Shown: in pieces, positions 54,215-64,000 of the stretch
Position numbering within the stretch: position 1 is the stretch's first letter
How the letters are laid out: each line of letters opens with the position of its first letter
Source of the DNA: Bog-159 sp035499555
GTDB taxonomy: Bacteria > Acidobacteriota > Terriglobia > Bryobacterales > Bryobacteraceae
Assembly: GCA_035499555.1 (NCBI GenBank)
Contig: DATJYO010000047.1
Coordinates: 1 to 64,000 of the forward strand
Direction: 5' to 3'
Length of the DNA: 64,000 bases
Made by a program: the position numbers and the translations under genes
Notes under the pieces: generated by a model
Databases searched by the model: none
What the model was told of the DNA's origin: nothing
What the model saw: the letters and a program-made list of their open reading frames with translations, nothing else

Positions 54215-54996
54215 AGTTGCTGGTCAAACTGGGCGGCACGCTGCTGGACGCCGATGCGCCGCGGGAAAGCCTGGCGGCGCAGATCGCCGCGGCGGCGCGC
54301 ACCGCGCGGATGGCCGTGGTGCACGGCGGCGGCAAGCAGATGACCCGCTTCCTGGCCGAGCGCGGGGTGGAGAGCCAGTTCGTCGGCGGCCTGCGCGTCA
54401 CTACGCCCGCGGTACTGGATGCGGTCATCAAAGTGGTGGCGGGCAGCGTGAACCGGCAGTTGGTGGCGGCGCTCCATCGCGCGGGCGCGCGGGCGGTGGG
54501 CATTTCCGGCATTGATGGTTGCCTGGCGGAGGCGGAGCCGATGAACCCGGCGCTGGGCAGCGTCGGCCGCGTGACGCGCGTCGATCCGGCGCTGCTCGAT
54601 GCGCTGCTGGACGGCGGATTCCTGCCGGTGGTGGCATGCGTGGCGGGGGACCGGGCGGGGCGCTTATATAATGTCAATGCCGATCAGATGGCGGCGGCCT
54701 GCGCGGCGGCGTTCGGCGCGGACCAGTTGGTGTTTCTCACGGACGTCGATGGAGTTTTGGATGCCGACCGGCGTATCCTCACGCATCTCACGGCCGCGGA
54801 TTGCGCGGCGCTGATGGCGCGCGGGATTGCCACCGGCGGTATGCAGGCCAAGCTGAATGCCGCCCGGCACGCGCTGCAGTCGGGTGTGCCGCAGGTGCGT
54901 ATCGCGGCGGGCGCGGCCGATCGGGTGCTGGCCCGGATTCTGGCCGGTGAGGAAGTCGGCACGCGCTTAGCCGGCGAAGAGGTGGCGGCCCGATGA
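54211..54996 (+). CDS. argB: Acetylglutamate kinase
   Basis: 261-aa amino-acid kinase that phosphorylates N-acetylglutamate with ATP. Motifs: LLVKLGGTLLD, VVHGGGKQMTRFL, FVGGLRVTTP and YNVNADQMAAACAAAFGA, then FLTDVDGVLD and ATGGMQAKLNAA (cited in part). The start GTG overlaps the argC stop; the end overlaps the acetyltransferase (ATGA). Confidence 0.93.
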   Translation: MKLLVKLGGTLLDADAPRESLAAQIAAAARTARMAVVHGGGKQMTRFLAERGVESQFVGGLRVTTPAVLDAVIKVVAGSVNRQLVAALHRAGARAVGISGIDGCLAEAEPMNPALGSVGRVTRVDPALLDALLDGGFLPVVACVAGDRAGRLYNVNADQMAAACAAAFGADQLVFLTDVDGVLDADRRILTHLTAADCAALMARGIATGGMQAKLNAARHALQSGVPQVRIAAGAADRVLARILAGEEVGTRLAGEEVAAR

Positions 54997-55580
54997 TCAG
55001 CGCTCTTACCGGCGACAGCATCGCCGAGTACGGCGGCCGCCGTGAATTCACCGTGCGCAAGGCGGGCATGCACGATATCGCGCCTATTCTGGATCTGATC
55101 AACGCCTACGCGGCCAAGGGCATCATGCTGCCGCGCACCGAGTTCGAGGTCTCCGAAGATATACGCGATTTCTTGGTGATTCTGGCCGATGGCCGCATGG
55201 TGGGATGCGGCGCGCTGCACTTCTACACACCGTCGATCGGGGAGATCCGGTCGCTGGCCGTGGCCGAGGAGCACAAGACGCACGGCATCGGGCGGCGGCT
55301 GATCGAGTCGCTGGTCGCCGAAGCCGCCGGTTTCGCACTGCATGCCGTTTTTGCGTTCACATACGTGCCGGGCTTTTTCAGCAAGATGGGCTTTCAGGAA
55401 GTGGAGCGCGGCGAGCTTCCCCTAAAGGCCTGGAAAGATTGCCTGCGTTGTCCCAAGTTCCAATGCTGCGACGAAATCGCGGTTTTGCGAGTTCTCGACT
55501 CCGCATACTGTAGAGATTTTCAACATCACGATCCTGAGCACTCGGGACTCGTGCAGTTGCCGGTAGTGGGCATCAAGTAA
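54993..55580 (+). CDS. argA: N-acetylglutamate synthase (stand-alone GNAT type)
   Basis: 195-aa GNAT protein with FTVRKAGMHDIAPILDLINAYA at the start, acetyl-CoA loop AEEHKTHGIGRRLIESL and the ArgA-type tail KMGFQEVERGELPLKAWKDC (cited in part). It acetylates glutamate to begin the ornithine pathway. It lacks the amino-acid-kinase domain of classical ArgA. Position after argCB supports the role; Cys-rich tail (CLRCPKFQCC) is unusual. Gene symbol is by analogy. Confidence 0.8.
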   Translation: MISALTGDSIAEYGGRREFTVRKAGMHDIAPILDLINAYAAKGIMLPRTEFEVSEDIRDFLVILADGRMVGCGALHFYTPSIGEIRSLAVAEEHKTHGIGRRLIESLVAEAAGFALHAVFAFTYVPGFFSKMGFQEVERGELPLKAWKDCLRCPKFQCCDEIAVLRVLDSAYCRDFQHHDPEHSGLVQLPVVGIK

Positions 55581-55605
55581 CCGCTCCTGACCCCTGCCCC
55601 CGTAT

Positions 55606-55632
55606 ACCCGCATTTGCGGGTGCCTCGCGAGG
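55606..55632. terminator. Hairpins after the arg operon
   Basis: ACCCGC-ATTT-GCGGGT is a 6-bp stem with 4-nt loop, followed by a small palindrome CCTCGCGAGG. No T-run follows, so intrinsic termination is unproven, but it is the only structure between argA and the next gene. Confidence 0.4.
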
Positions 55633-55658
55633 ATTCATGCAACTAATTGTGAAAACGG

Positions 55659-55688
55659 TGTGAAATCCTACGTTCCCTGTATTATACT
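55659..55688 (+). promoter_or_regulatory. Putative promoter for molybdopterin-binding-fold gene
   Basis: TGTGAA (55659-55664) and TATACT (55683-55688) are 18 bp apart and about 45 bp before the ATG; the leader is AT-rich. The -35 match is weak. Confidence 0.35.
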
Positions 55689-55731
55689 TTTAAACAGGAC
55701 AAACGCGTATTTAACTATTTAGCGAGGAATC

Positions 55732-56703
55732 ATGCGTGCCCAAACGGTTGATGTGAAATCATCGAATGGAAGGGTGCTGTGCTGCACCGTCTTTCGTCCC
55801 GGCGGCAAAAAACTGCTGGCGAAAGGTCATGTAATCAGTGACGACGACATACGGGTGTTGGAATCCGAAGGTCTGGAATCCATTTGGGTTACGGAACTGG
55901 AGGAAGGCGAGGTCGGCGAAGACGATGCGGTCTGCGCCGTGGCCAGCGAGATGGGCTGCGGCAGCTTTGAGATCCGCCTGGCCGCCGGCGGCCGCGCCAA
56001 TCTGCAGGCCACGGAGAACTGTTGCGTCCTGGTAGACGATGAGCTGTTGAAGCAGATCAACTGCACGGCCAGCGTGGTGATCGCCACCGCGCTGAATTTC
56101 AGTTTCGCCACTCCCGGGCAGCGCATCGCCACGGTGAAGAGCGCGCCGTTTGCGGTATCGCGCGCGCAACTGGATGCGGTGGTCAGCATCGTGAAAGAGC
56201 GGGGTCCGATCCTGCAGGCGCGGCCGATGCGCAACCCGGCTGTAGGGGTTTTGTACACCGATCCGCTGAACGGCGACCGGGCGCGGCAGTTGTTTGAGAA
56301 TATTATGCGCCAGCGCCTGGAGCGTTTCGGCGTGTTGCCGACGTTCCTGCTCTCCTGCACCGAAGATGAGGCCTCCGTGAGCCGGGCCCTGCAGCAACTG
56401 CTGCGGTCGAAGCCCGCGGTGATTCTGATCGCGTCCACGACGGCGCCAGCCGGTCCCGAGGACGTGGTGGGCCGGGCGATGGAAAAAGTCGGCGGGCGCA
56501 CGGAGCGTTTCCTGGCGCCGGTCGAGCCGGGAAATCTGCTGCTGCTGGCTTACAAAGACGATGTGCCCATGATTTCGGCTCCCGGCTGTTTCCGTTCGGC
56601 GAAACCGAACGTGGTAGACTTGGTGCTTCCCCCGCTATTGGCGCGTTACCGTGTTTCAGGCTGGGAGGTGGGCTGCCTGGGACACGGCGGACTTTTAGGA
56701 TAG
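55732..56703 (+). CDS. Molybdopterin-binding-fold (MoCF) protein
   Basis: 323-aa protein whose C-terminal half has the MogA/MoaB/CinA-type fold (PAVGVLYTDPLNGDRARQLFENIM; VILIASTTAPAGPEDVVGRAM, cited in part). The N-terminal half begins like a MoeA-type domain (FRPGGKKLLAKGHVISDDDIRVL). The catalytic GG(T/S)G is altered to STTAPAG, so it may bind rather than insert molybdenum. Such proteins occur beside molybdenum hydroxylases, but none is here. GAGGA precedes the ATG. Confidence 0.75.
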   Translation: MRAQTVDVKSSNGRVLCCTVFRPGGKKLLAKGHVISDDDIRVLESEGLESIWVTELEEGEVGEDDAVCAVASEMGCGSFEIRLAAGGRANLQATENCCVLVDDELLKQINCTASVVIATALNFSFATPGQRIATVKSAPFAVSRAQLDAVVSIVKERGPILQARPMRNPAVGVLYTDPLNGDRARQLFENIMRQRLERFGVLPTFLLSCTEDEASVSRALQQLLRSKPAVILIASTTAPAGPEDVVGRAMEKVGGRTERFLAPVEPGNLLLLAYKDDVPMISAPGCFRSAKPNVVDLVLPPLLARYRVSGWEVGCLGHGGLLG

Positions 56704-56764
56704 ATCGCGGTCTCCTCCACCCCTGTGGGCTTGCAACCTCCGAGCGGCCCGCAGGCGCTCCTCA

Positions 56765-56797
56765 ACCGGGCGCTGTCACAAGCGCCCGGTTTTTTTG
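56765..56797 (+). terminator. Strong intrinsic terminator
   Basis: ACCGGGCGCT pairs with AGCGCCCGGT (10 bp) across a 6-nt loop, followed by seven further T. It ends the molybdopterin-binding-fold gene; its other side faces the end of the cytochrome gene on the minus strand. Confidence 0.88.
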
Positions 56798-56801
56798 TCT
56801 T

Positions 56802-57413
56802 CTAATGGCACCCCAGGCAGCGGAACTGCCGGCCGTGACACACGGCACAGGTGGTTTTATCGAGGCCGAGCTTTCCGCTGGTGTGGGAGTCCAGAAAATC
56901 GGGTGTGTGGCTGGCGGGCTTCAGGCGCGCGTCTTTGCCATGGCAGAACTCACAACTAAACGGCAGATCGATCTGATTGTGGCAGACCAGGCAATCCGCC
57001 ATTTGCGGCAAGGCGGCGCGATCCGGCCGGTCGGAGGTCTCCAGGCCGCGGTGGCACGCTTCGCACGGATTTGCCGAGTTCAATTGCGCCCGCAGATCCG
57101 GCGCCGGAGTCGAAAGGTACGTGTGCCGGTCGATCGCGGCCGCAATCACCGGCGCGAGGTTTCCGGATCTGAGGTGCAACTGGTGGCTGAACTTTGCCAG
57201 CCGTGTAGGCGGCGGAGTTCCAACGTCGGCCTTCTGATGGCACCGCAGACACACGGCGGCCTTCGGCAGCAGGTTATCGCCCGGCGACTCACTGGTGAAC
57301 GCCGCGGCGTGGCAGGTGCGGCATTCGATCTTGGCCGCGATATGCACCCGGTGCGAGAACGGCTGCGCGGCAGCCGCGGCGGTAAGGGCGAGGGCCAGAG
57401 CCAGGGTTCGCAC
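56802..57413 (-). CDS. Heptaheme c-type cytochrome (c7/c3-like)
   Basis: 203-aa periplasmic protein with signal peptide MRTLALALALTAAAAAQ and seven CxxCH heme sites: CRTCH, CLRCH, CEACH, CLVCH, CEFCH, CAVCH and CLGCH, plus distal His residues such as FSHRVH and FSHQLH. Multiheme electron-transfer protein. Its GTG directly follows the TGA of the sugar dehydrogenase, so electrons from that enzyme may be passed to it. Confidence 0.9.
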   Translation of the reverse strand: MRTLALALALTAAAAAQPFSHRVHIAAKIECRTCHAAAFTSESPGDNLLPKAAVCLRCHQKADVGTPPPTRLAKFSHQLHLRSGNLAPVIAAAIDRHTYLSTPAPDLRAQLNSANPCEACHRGLETSDRPDRAALPQMADCLVCHNQIDLPFSCEFCHGKDARLKPASHTPDFLDSHTSGKLGLDKTTCAVCHGRQFRCLGCH

Positions 57414-58616
57414 TCAGTGTTTGTAAGTGACCCGCCATAGCTTACGGCCGCCGTCGTCGGAGACCAACAGGCTGCCGTCGGGCAGAATCATGACGGCCAC
57501 GGGACGGCCCCACACGTCGCGATTGTCGGGCGCGATCATCCAGCCGGTCAGAAACTCGCGCTCCGGACCGGACGGCTTGCCGTCCCGGAACGGGATGAAC
57601 GCCACGTCGTAGCCTACGCGTTGGGAACGGTTCCAGGAGCCGTGCATCGCCAGGAAGGCTCCCCCGCGATATTCGGCGGGGAACTGCCTGGCCGTATAGA
57701 ATGCGAAATCGAGCACCGCCTGGTGGGCGGGCATCAGCGGCATATCGGGCACGATCGTTTTGCTCACCAGGTTATCCGGGGCCTTTCCTTTATTGCGCGG
57801 GTCCTCGTGGGGGCCGATGTAGGCATAGGGCCAGCCGTAGAATCCACCCTCCTGGATGTGCGTGAAATAATCGGGCACCAGGTCATCGCCCAGGGCGTCG
57901 CGTTCCTGCACGGCGGCCCACAAGGTATCCGTGCCGGGATACCAGTGCAGCCCGATCGGATTTCGCGTGCCCGAGGCAAAGGTCTCGTGGCCGGTGCCAT
58001 CCGGATTGTAGCGGTTGATGGCCGCCCGCAAGGGATTCTCGCCGGTCGACACGTTGGAAGCCGAGCCGACGCCCACATACAGCTTTTTGCCGGCGCGATC
58101 AAACAGCAGGCTGCGCGTCCAGTGACCCTGGCTGAAGCCTTTGAGCGAGACGACCTCCTCGCCGGGACCGGCTGTCATCGCCTTGGCGTCATATTTATAC
58201 CGCTTGACCGATTGCCGCTCGCCCACATACAGATACTCATGCCAGAACGCCAGGCCATAAGGACGATCCAGCCCGGTGATCAGCTTCCGGCGTTCGCCGG
58301 GCTTGTACCCGTCGGCCTTGCGGAGCGGCATGACGTACACGGTACCGTCGGGGCTGTCCGCCGCATCGCTGAGCAGGAGTTCGCCGCCGGGGCCCAGCAG
58401 CATGTAGCGCGGGCGCGCGAAGCCCTCGGCATAAACATCCACCGAGAAACCTGCCGGCACGTGCAACTGCGCGCCAGCGGGCTGTGGAATGACGTGCGGA
58501 CCGTTGTTGGCCGATGGAGTGGCATAGGGCGGCGGCAGCTTCACGTCCGCGGCGAAGAATACCGCCCCGGCGGACAGGGACAGGACAGTCAGCGTTAGAA
58601 TTCCCCTCGGGTGCAT
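57414..58616 (-). CDS. PQQ-type sorbosone/glucose dehydrogenase-like protein
   Basis: 400-aa secreted six-bladed beta-propeller. After a hydrophobic signal segment comes FSVDVYAEGFARPRYMLLGPGG, then LAFWHEYLYVGE, GTRNPIGLHWYPGTDTLWA, HGSWNRSQRVGY and the C-terminal ILPDGSLLVSDDGGRKLWRV (each cited in part). The family includes PQQ-dependent sorbosone dehydrogenase. Probably oxidises a sugar or aldehyde in the periplasm. Operon with the heptaheme cytochrome. Confidence 0.85.
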   Translation of the reverse strand: MHPRGILTLTVLSLSAGAVFFAADVKLPPPYATPSANNGPHVIPQPAGAQLHVPAGFSVDVYAEGFARPRYMLLGPGGELLLSDAADSPDGTVYVMPLRKADGYKPGERRKLITGLDRPYGLAFWHEYLYVGERQSVKRYKYDAKAMTAGPGEEVVSLKGFSQGHWTRSLLFDRAGKKLYVGVGSASNVSTGENPLRAAINRYNPDGTGHETFASGTRNPIGLHWYPGTDTLWAAVQERDALGDDLVPDYFTHIQEGGFYGWPYAYIGPHEDPRNKGKAPDNLVSKTIVPDMPLMPAHQAVLDFAFYTARQFPAEYRGGAFLAMHGSWNRSQRVGYDVAFIPFRDGKPSGPEREFLTGWMIAPDNRDVWGRPVAVMILPDGSLLVSDDGGRKLWRVTYKH

Positions 58617-58679
58617 GCCTCATTCTAACGCGCGCTTCCCACGAACCGCGAGAATTGCGCCAATGCGGCGTTCTCCGGA

Positions 58680-58919
58680 TCAGTGCGCCGTGAGGCGCCG
58701 GAGCGCCGCCGGAGCCTGGGGAGGCATCGCGATGCCATGCCGCTCGGCGTATTGTTGGGCATGCTTCGGGCAGCAATACAGCCACCAGTCATCGCCCTCC
58801 ATCACCAGAAATGCGGAACGGGTGGTGCAGCCTTTTGCCTGGCAGGCCACAGTGCCCCAGTCCCGCTTGGCCTGGATCTCCTCCGGCGTCATGGAACGAA
58901 TGCTTCGCGCGACGCTCAT
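58680..58919 (-). CDS. Small Cys/His protein of unknown family (79 aa)
   Basis: 79-aa cytoplasmic protein with a possible zinc site (ACQAKGC ... YCCPKHAQQYAERH) and no membrane helix. The family is not recognised. It begins 3 bp after the PilZ gene and closes an AAA-PilZ-small protein operon on the minus strand, so it may act with c-di-GMP signalling. Confidence 0.6.
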   Translation of the reverse strand: MSVARSIRSMTPEEIQAKRDWGTVACQAKGCTTRSAFLVMEGDDWWLYCCPKHAQQYAERHGIAMPPQAPAALRRLTAH

Positions 58920-58922
58920 AAT

Positions 58923-59273
58923 CTATCGTTTCTCCCCCGCCTGGTCCTGTTTCAAAAACCGTTGCCTGCCGGCATCCGCCTGGCTCGTGGCCGAACTGAA
59001 CATCAGTCCAATGGCATGGCCCAGTCCCAGGCGATGGCAGTAGCGTACCGTGGCGTTGCCCATCAAGCCATAGGCCGGCGCCTTCACGAAGACATTCGTT
59101 CGCAACTCGATCGGTTGCTCGGAGACGATGCGCACCCCCTGGTCCGACATATCCAGACACCTGGCCTGGATCATCCGCGTCTGTCCCGACCGGTTCTGCC
59201 AGGAGACCTGCACGGCGCCCAGGAAGGGATGCCGCTCGCCTCTTCGAATATCTTTCTTGTTGTCGAGCTCCAT
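58923..59273 (-). CDS. PilZ-domain protein
   Basis: 116-aa single PilZ domain with RRGER near residue 10 (RxxxR arginine motif) and CLDMSDQGV (D/NxSxxG), both needed for c-di-GMP binding. It is a small effector that alters partner activity after binding. Follows the AAA ATPase by 36 bp and precedes the small Cys protein by 3 bp; the GGDEF/HD-GYP gene that could set c-di-GMP is divergent nearby. Confidence 0.85.
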   Translation of the reverse strand: MELDNKKDIRRGERHPFLGAVQVSWQNRSGQTRMIQARCLDMSDQGVRIVSEQPIELRTNVFVKAPAYGLMGNATVRYCHRLGLGHAIGLMFSSATSQADAGRQRFLKQDQAGEKR

Positions 59274-59309
59274 TTAGTCACCTGCTCACTGAGCCGGTTG
59301 CCGGATTCA

Positions 59310-60659
59310 CTAACCCGAGTGACCCGACTCCATAGCGCCGAAGAATAACTCTACGGCGCGCTCCAGGTCGACCAGTCCCACGCGCAAAGGCTCCTCTTCG
59401 TAAGTCTTCAACGCTTGAATGATCCGGCACATATCCCGCGGGTAAGACGGCCGGAGATCACCGCCGCGCGACAGACAAAGCTTGCGGAGATAATCGTAGG
59501 CGCCGGGGTCGCACGGCATATTAAACTTCACCATCACCCGGCGGAAGATCTCGTCAAAGACCTCCGGCGCCACCGCATCCACCAAAATCTTGTTCGGGAT
59601 GCGCCGCAGGAAGGCCTCGTCGGCAAGCTCGCTGGGCTCCAGGTTAGTGGCGAAGACGATCATGACCTCGAACGGGATATGAAACCGAACGCCATAGTTG
59701 AGAGACAGATAGTCGATGCGCCGGTCCAGGGGCACGATCCAGCGGTTCAGCAGGTCGCGCGGCGAAATCAACTGCCGGCCGAAGTCGTCGATCACCAGCA
59801 TGCCGCCGTTGGCTTTCATCTGCACGGGCGGGGCATAAGTTCCGGACGAGTCATCCAGCCGCAGCTCCAGCATGCTGGGCACCAGCTCGCCGCCCACGAT
59901 GACGCAGGGCCGGTGGCAAACCACCCAGCGCGGATCGGCATCCTCCACCCGGATGTCCACGCGCTCGTGGATCGCCGGATCGTACAGCACGATGATCTGG
60001 CTGTCCACCTCCACGGCGTACGGCATCACCAGTTGATCGCCATAGACCCGGAGCAGCCGCTCCGCCAGGCTGGTTTTGCCGGTACCCGCCGGTCCGTAGA
60101 GGAATATGGAGCTCTGCGCCACCAGAGCCGGGCCTAACTGGTCCAACAGCCGGTCGGTGACCACTAAGTCGGCGAAGGCCAGGCGCAGGGACGACTGGTT
60201 CACGCTCACGTGGGGACGCTGCGCCACCATGGACTGCTGATAGTCGCGCAGGCTGACCGGAGCCGGACCGGCATACTGGCACATACGGCAGCGCTCGGCG
60301 GCCACGGTTCGGCCCGCGGTGGTGAGAGAGTAGATGTAATCGTCGCCGATCATGCCGCTGACTTCCAGCATGCGCTGATGGCGCAACTCGCGGAAGATGC
60401 GCTCCACGATCGGGTAGGCCAGGGCCATCGATTCGCTGGTGGCGCCGATGGTGTTGCACCTCTTCAGGTGCACGTGCCGCAGAAACAGGTCTTCCACAAG
60501 TCCGGAGGAAAGCCCGGTTGCCTCCAGCGTCGCGGGAATCTTCGGAATGAATTTCGTAATCTTTTCCCGCTCGCCGGCAGCGGCCCTATCGTCCGATGGC
60601 AGTGGAAAGTGGGCAGCCATCTGCGAATCAGCCGCGCCCGCAGTGAACCCCGTCGACAT
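59310..60659 (-). CDS. AAA-type ATPase with N-terminal winged-helix-like domain
   Basis: 449-aa ATPase. Residues 35-140 look like a winged-helix/coiled segment with CRMC (possible metal site). The AAA core has Walker A GPAGTGKT (189-196), Walker B-like LVIDDFGRQ, sensor-1 VIVFATNLEP and a RIPNKI-type arginine region. Annotated elsewhere as ATPase with chaperone activity; role unknown. Strong AAGGAGA before the ATG. It heads an operon with PilZ, so activity tuned by c-di-GMP is inferred. Confidence 0.8.
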   Translation of the reverse strand: MSTGFTAGAADSQMAAHFPLPSDDRAAAGEREKITKFIPKIPATLEATGLSSGLVEDLFLRHVHLKRCNTIGATSESMALAYPIVERIFRELRHQRMLEVSGMIGDDYIYSLTTAGRTVAAERCRMCQYAGPAPVSLRDYQQSMVAQRPHVSVNQSSLRLAFADLVVTDRLLDQLGPALVAQSSIFLYGPAGTGKTSLAERLLRVYGDQLVMPYAVEVDSQIIVLYDPAIHERVDIRVEDADPRWVVCHRPCVIVGGELVPSMLELRLDDSSGTYAPPVQMKANGGMLVIDDFGRQLISPRDLLNRWIVPLDRRIDYLSLNYGVRFHIPFEVMIVFATNLEPSELADEAFLRRIPNKILVDAVAPEVFDEIFRRVMVKFNMPCDPGAYDYLRKLCLSRGGDLRPSYPRDMCRIIQALKTYEEEPLRVGLVDLERAVELFFGAMESGHSG

Positions 60660-61015
60660 GCTTTGGATCTCCTTAGAAGAAAGGCGCCCGGAACGGGCAT
60701 ATTATCGACCGAAGACTAAGATAACGGTTAACTTTGGATAACTCTAACTCGCTATCGATCGCGGACCTTTCGGTCTTAAGGCTCCGTTGTTGGTACTTTA
60801 AGTACTTCATACAAGGCCAGTAGATATTGAATCACAGCCGCTTGCAACTCATTATAACTATATGGCAGGCAAGGTCTGCACGCAATACATTTCTTATTCA
60901 TATACGATGACTTTGGTTCATGCGCCAGGATATCCAAAAGCTAACATGGCGATAGTGCCACGCGGCTGCGCCGCGATCCGTCCGGGCCCGTCCGGGCCCG
61001 CGGAGTGAGATCACG
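60660..61015. other. Divergent intergenic region (AAA ATPase / GGDEF-HD-GYP)
   Basis: About 355 bp, no gene seen, AT-rich in the middle (near 60840-60920) and so likely to hold both promoters. A perfect 13-bp palindrome GTACTTTAAGTAC (60793-60805) lies 134 bp before the ATPase ATG. Close to the right end come a hairpin CGCGGC-TGC-GCCGCG (60961-60975) and two exact tandem copies of TCCGGGCCCG (60981-61000), directly before the ribosome-binding site of the GGDEF/HD-GYP gene. Confidence 0.5.
60961..61000 (+). repeat. Hairpin and tandem decamer repeat in the 5' leader
   Basis: CGCGGC-TGC-GCCGCG forms a 6-bp stem; the following decamer TCCGGGCCCG occurs twice, each copy self-complementary at GGGCCC. 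These may fold the leader of the downstream c-di-GMP gene and affect translation. Confidence 0.55.
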
Positions 61016-63453
<2,438 letters not shown>

Positions 63454-63454
<1 letters not shown>

Positions 63455-64000
63455 TGCGCTTCTTACACCAGGCCGCGCGCTTGTTCGTTTCGCTGATCGT
63501 CACGGTGATCATCGGTGGCGTCCTCACCGCCGCCCTGGTCCGGCTGAGTCCCGGCTTCGGCGTGGACGAACACACGCTCGATCCGGCGCGGGACGCGTCG
63601 GCTCTGCGGGCGCGCGAAGCAGCCCTGCCCGAATCCGGCAACTTCTTCGCGTACTGCGCGCGGCACACGGCGGCCATGCTGCGCGGCGATCTGGGAGTAT
63701 CGCGCACCTGGAACCGGCCCATTGCCGGCCTGCTGAAGGAGCGCTGGCCGATCACCGCCCAGTTGATGGCGGTCGGCATGCTCGGCGGCTGGGCGCTGGC
63801 GATTGCTTTCGTGTTTCCGGGACTGCTCCGGCCGGCGCGCGTCTGGAAAGCCATGGCCGCCACCAGCAGCGGCCTGCTGCTGTGCGTGCCGTCGGCCGCG
63901 CTGGCGTTGCTGATCTTCGTGTACGCCGGTCCGGTGCGCGCCGTCATGGCGCTCGCCGTATTTCCGCGCGTGTATCAGTATCTCGAAAACGTACTGGCGG
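63454..64000 (+). CDS. ABC transporter permease, DppB/OppB-like (partial)
   Basis: First 182 codons of a membrane permease; the window ends inside it. It starts in a TGATG overlap with the GGDEF/HD-GYP gene. Sequence begins MRFLHQAARLFVSLIVTVI and has the DppB-like stretch LRGDLGVSRTWNRPIAGLL with an ERWPITAQLMA helix (cited in part). Probable component of an oligopeptide- or nickel-type ABC importer whose other genes lie beyond the window. Confidence 0.82.

Overview
The window is GC-rich, densely packed chromosomal DNA. It most likely comes from a soil-type Acidobacteriota (Solibacter/Bryobacter-like). This assignment is by inference from gene content: an Oar-like TonB receptor with an N-terminal carboxypeptidase-regulatory domain, a zinc-ribbon Ser/Thr kinase with a membrane C-terminus, a PilZ-DnaJ fusion, TadE/TadG-like proteins, zf-HC2 anti-sigma/ECF pairs and many 1-4 base start/stop overlaps. 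No rRNA, CRISPR array, transposase or integrase was seen.

Layout. 0-2.4 kb (minus strand): a selenocysteine tRNA behind a TadE-TadG/VWA pair. 3.0-5.4 kb: a sigma-54 response regulator followed by a PilZ-DnaJ protein. 5.5-8.8 kb: EamA transporter, Rrf2 regulator, ArsN1-like acetyltransferase and a coniferyl-aldehyde-type dehydrogenase that lacks a normal start codon. 8.8-11.9 kb (minus): aldo/keto reductase, GT4 glycosyltransferase and FkbM methyltransferase. 11.9-17.6 kb: methyltransferase, DsbA-like thioredoxin, HAD phosphatase, YkgJ Cys-cluster protein and a 900-aa membrane Ser/Thr kinase. 17.6-20.6 kb: a polytopic glycosyltransferase-like protein near a methyltransferase-GT2 pair. 20.7-28.4 kb: a tightly linked TonB receptor / periplasmic ABC-type binding protein / two related histidine kinases / receiver operon. 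This is the best candidate here for an uncharacterised sensing or uptake system. 28.4-32.1 kb: LCM-type methyltransferase, Tat-exported enolase-superfamily enzyme and TPR protein.

32.1-33.4 kb (minus): ECF sigma/anti-sigma and OsmC. 33.5-40.5 kb: small membrane protein, tandem UspA, then TolC-adaptor-RND pump-DUF2892. 40.5-46.7 kb: TMTC-like protein, cytochrome bd oxidase (cydAB), MOSC protein and glnA. 46.9-51.5 kb: Oar-like receptor and M20 dipeptidase. 51.6-53.2 kb: a 1.5-kb patch of small orphan genes bracketed by direct and inverted copies of a short repeat. 53.2-55.6 kb: argC-argB-argA-like operon. 55.7-58.6 kb: molybdopterin-binding-fold protein, then a sugar dehydrogenase/heptaheme cytochrome pair. 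58.7-63.5 kb: AAA ATPase-PilZ-small Cys protein operon, divergent from a GGDEF/HD-GYP protein. 63.45-64.0 kb: the start of a DppB-like ABC permease cut by the window edge.

Themes are cell-envelope and glycan work, c-di-GMP signalling at both ends of the window (PilZ-DnaJ; PilZ, AAA and GGDEF/HD-GYP), nutrient sensing through TonB receptors, and core amino-acid metabolism. All functions are read from motifs and family resemblance; no database search was run.
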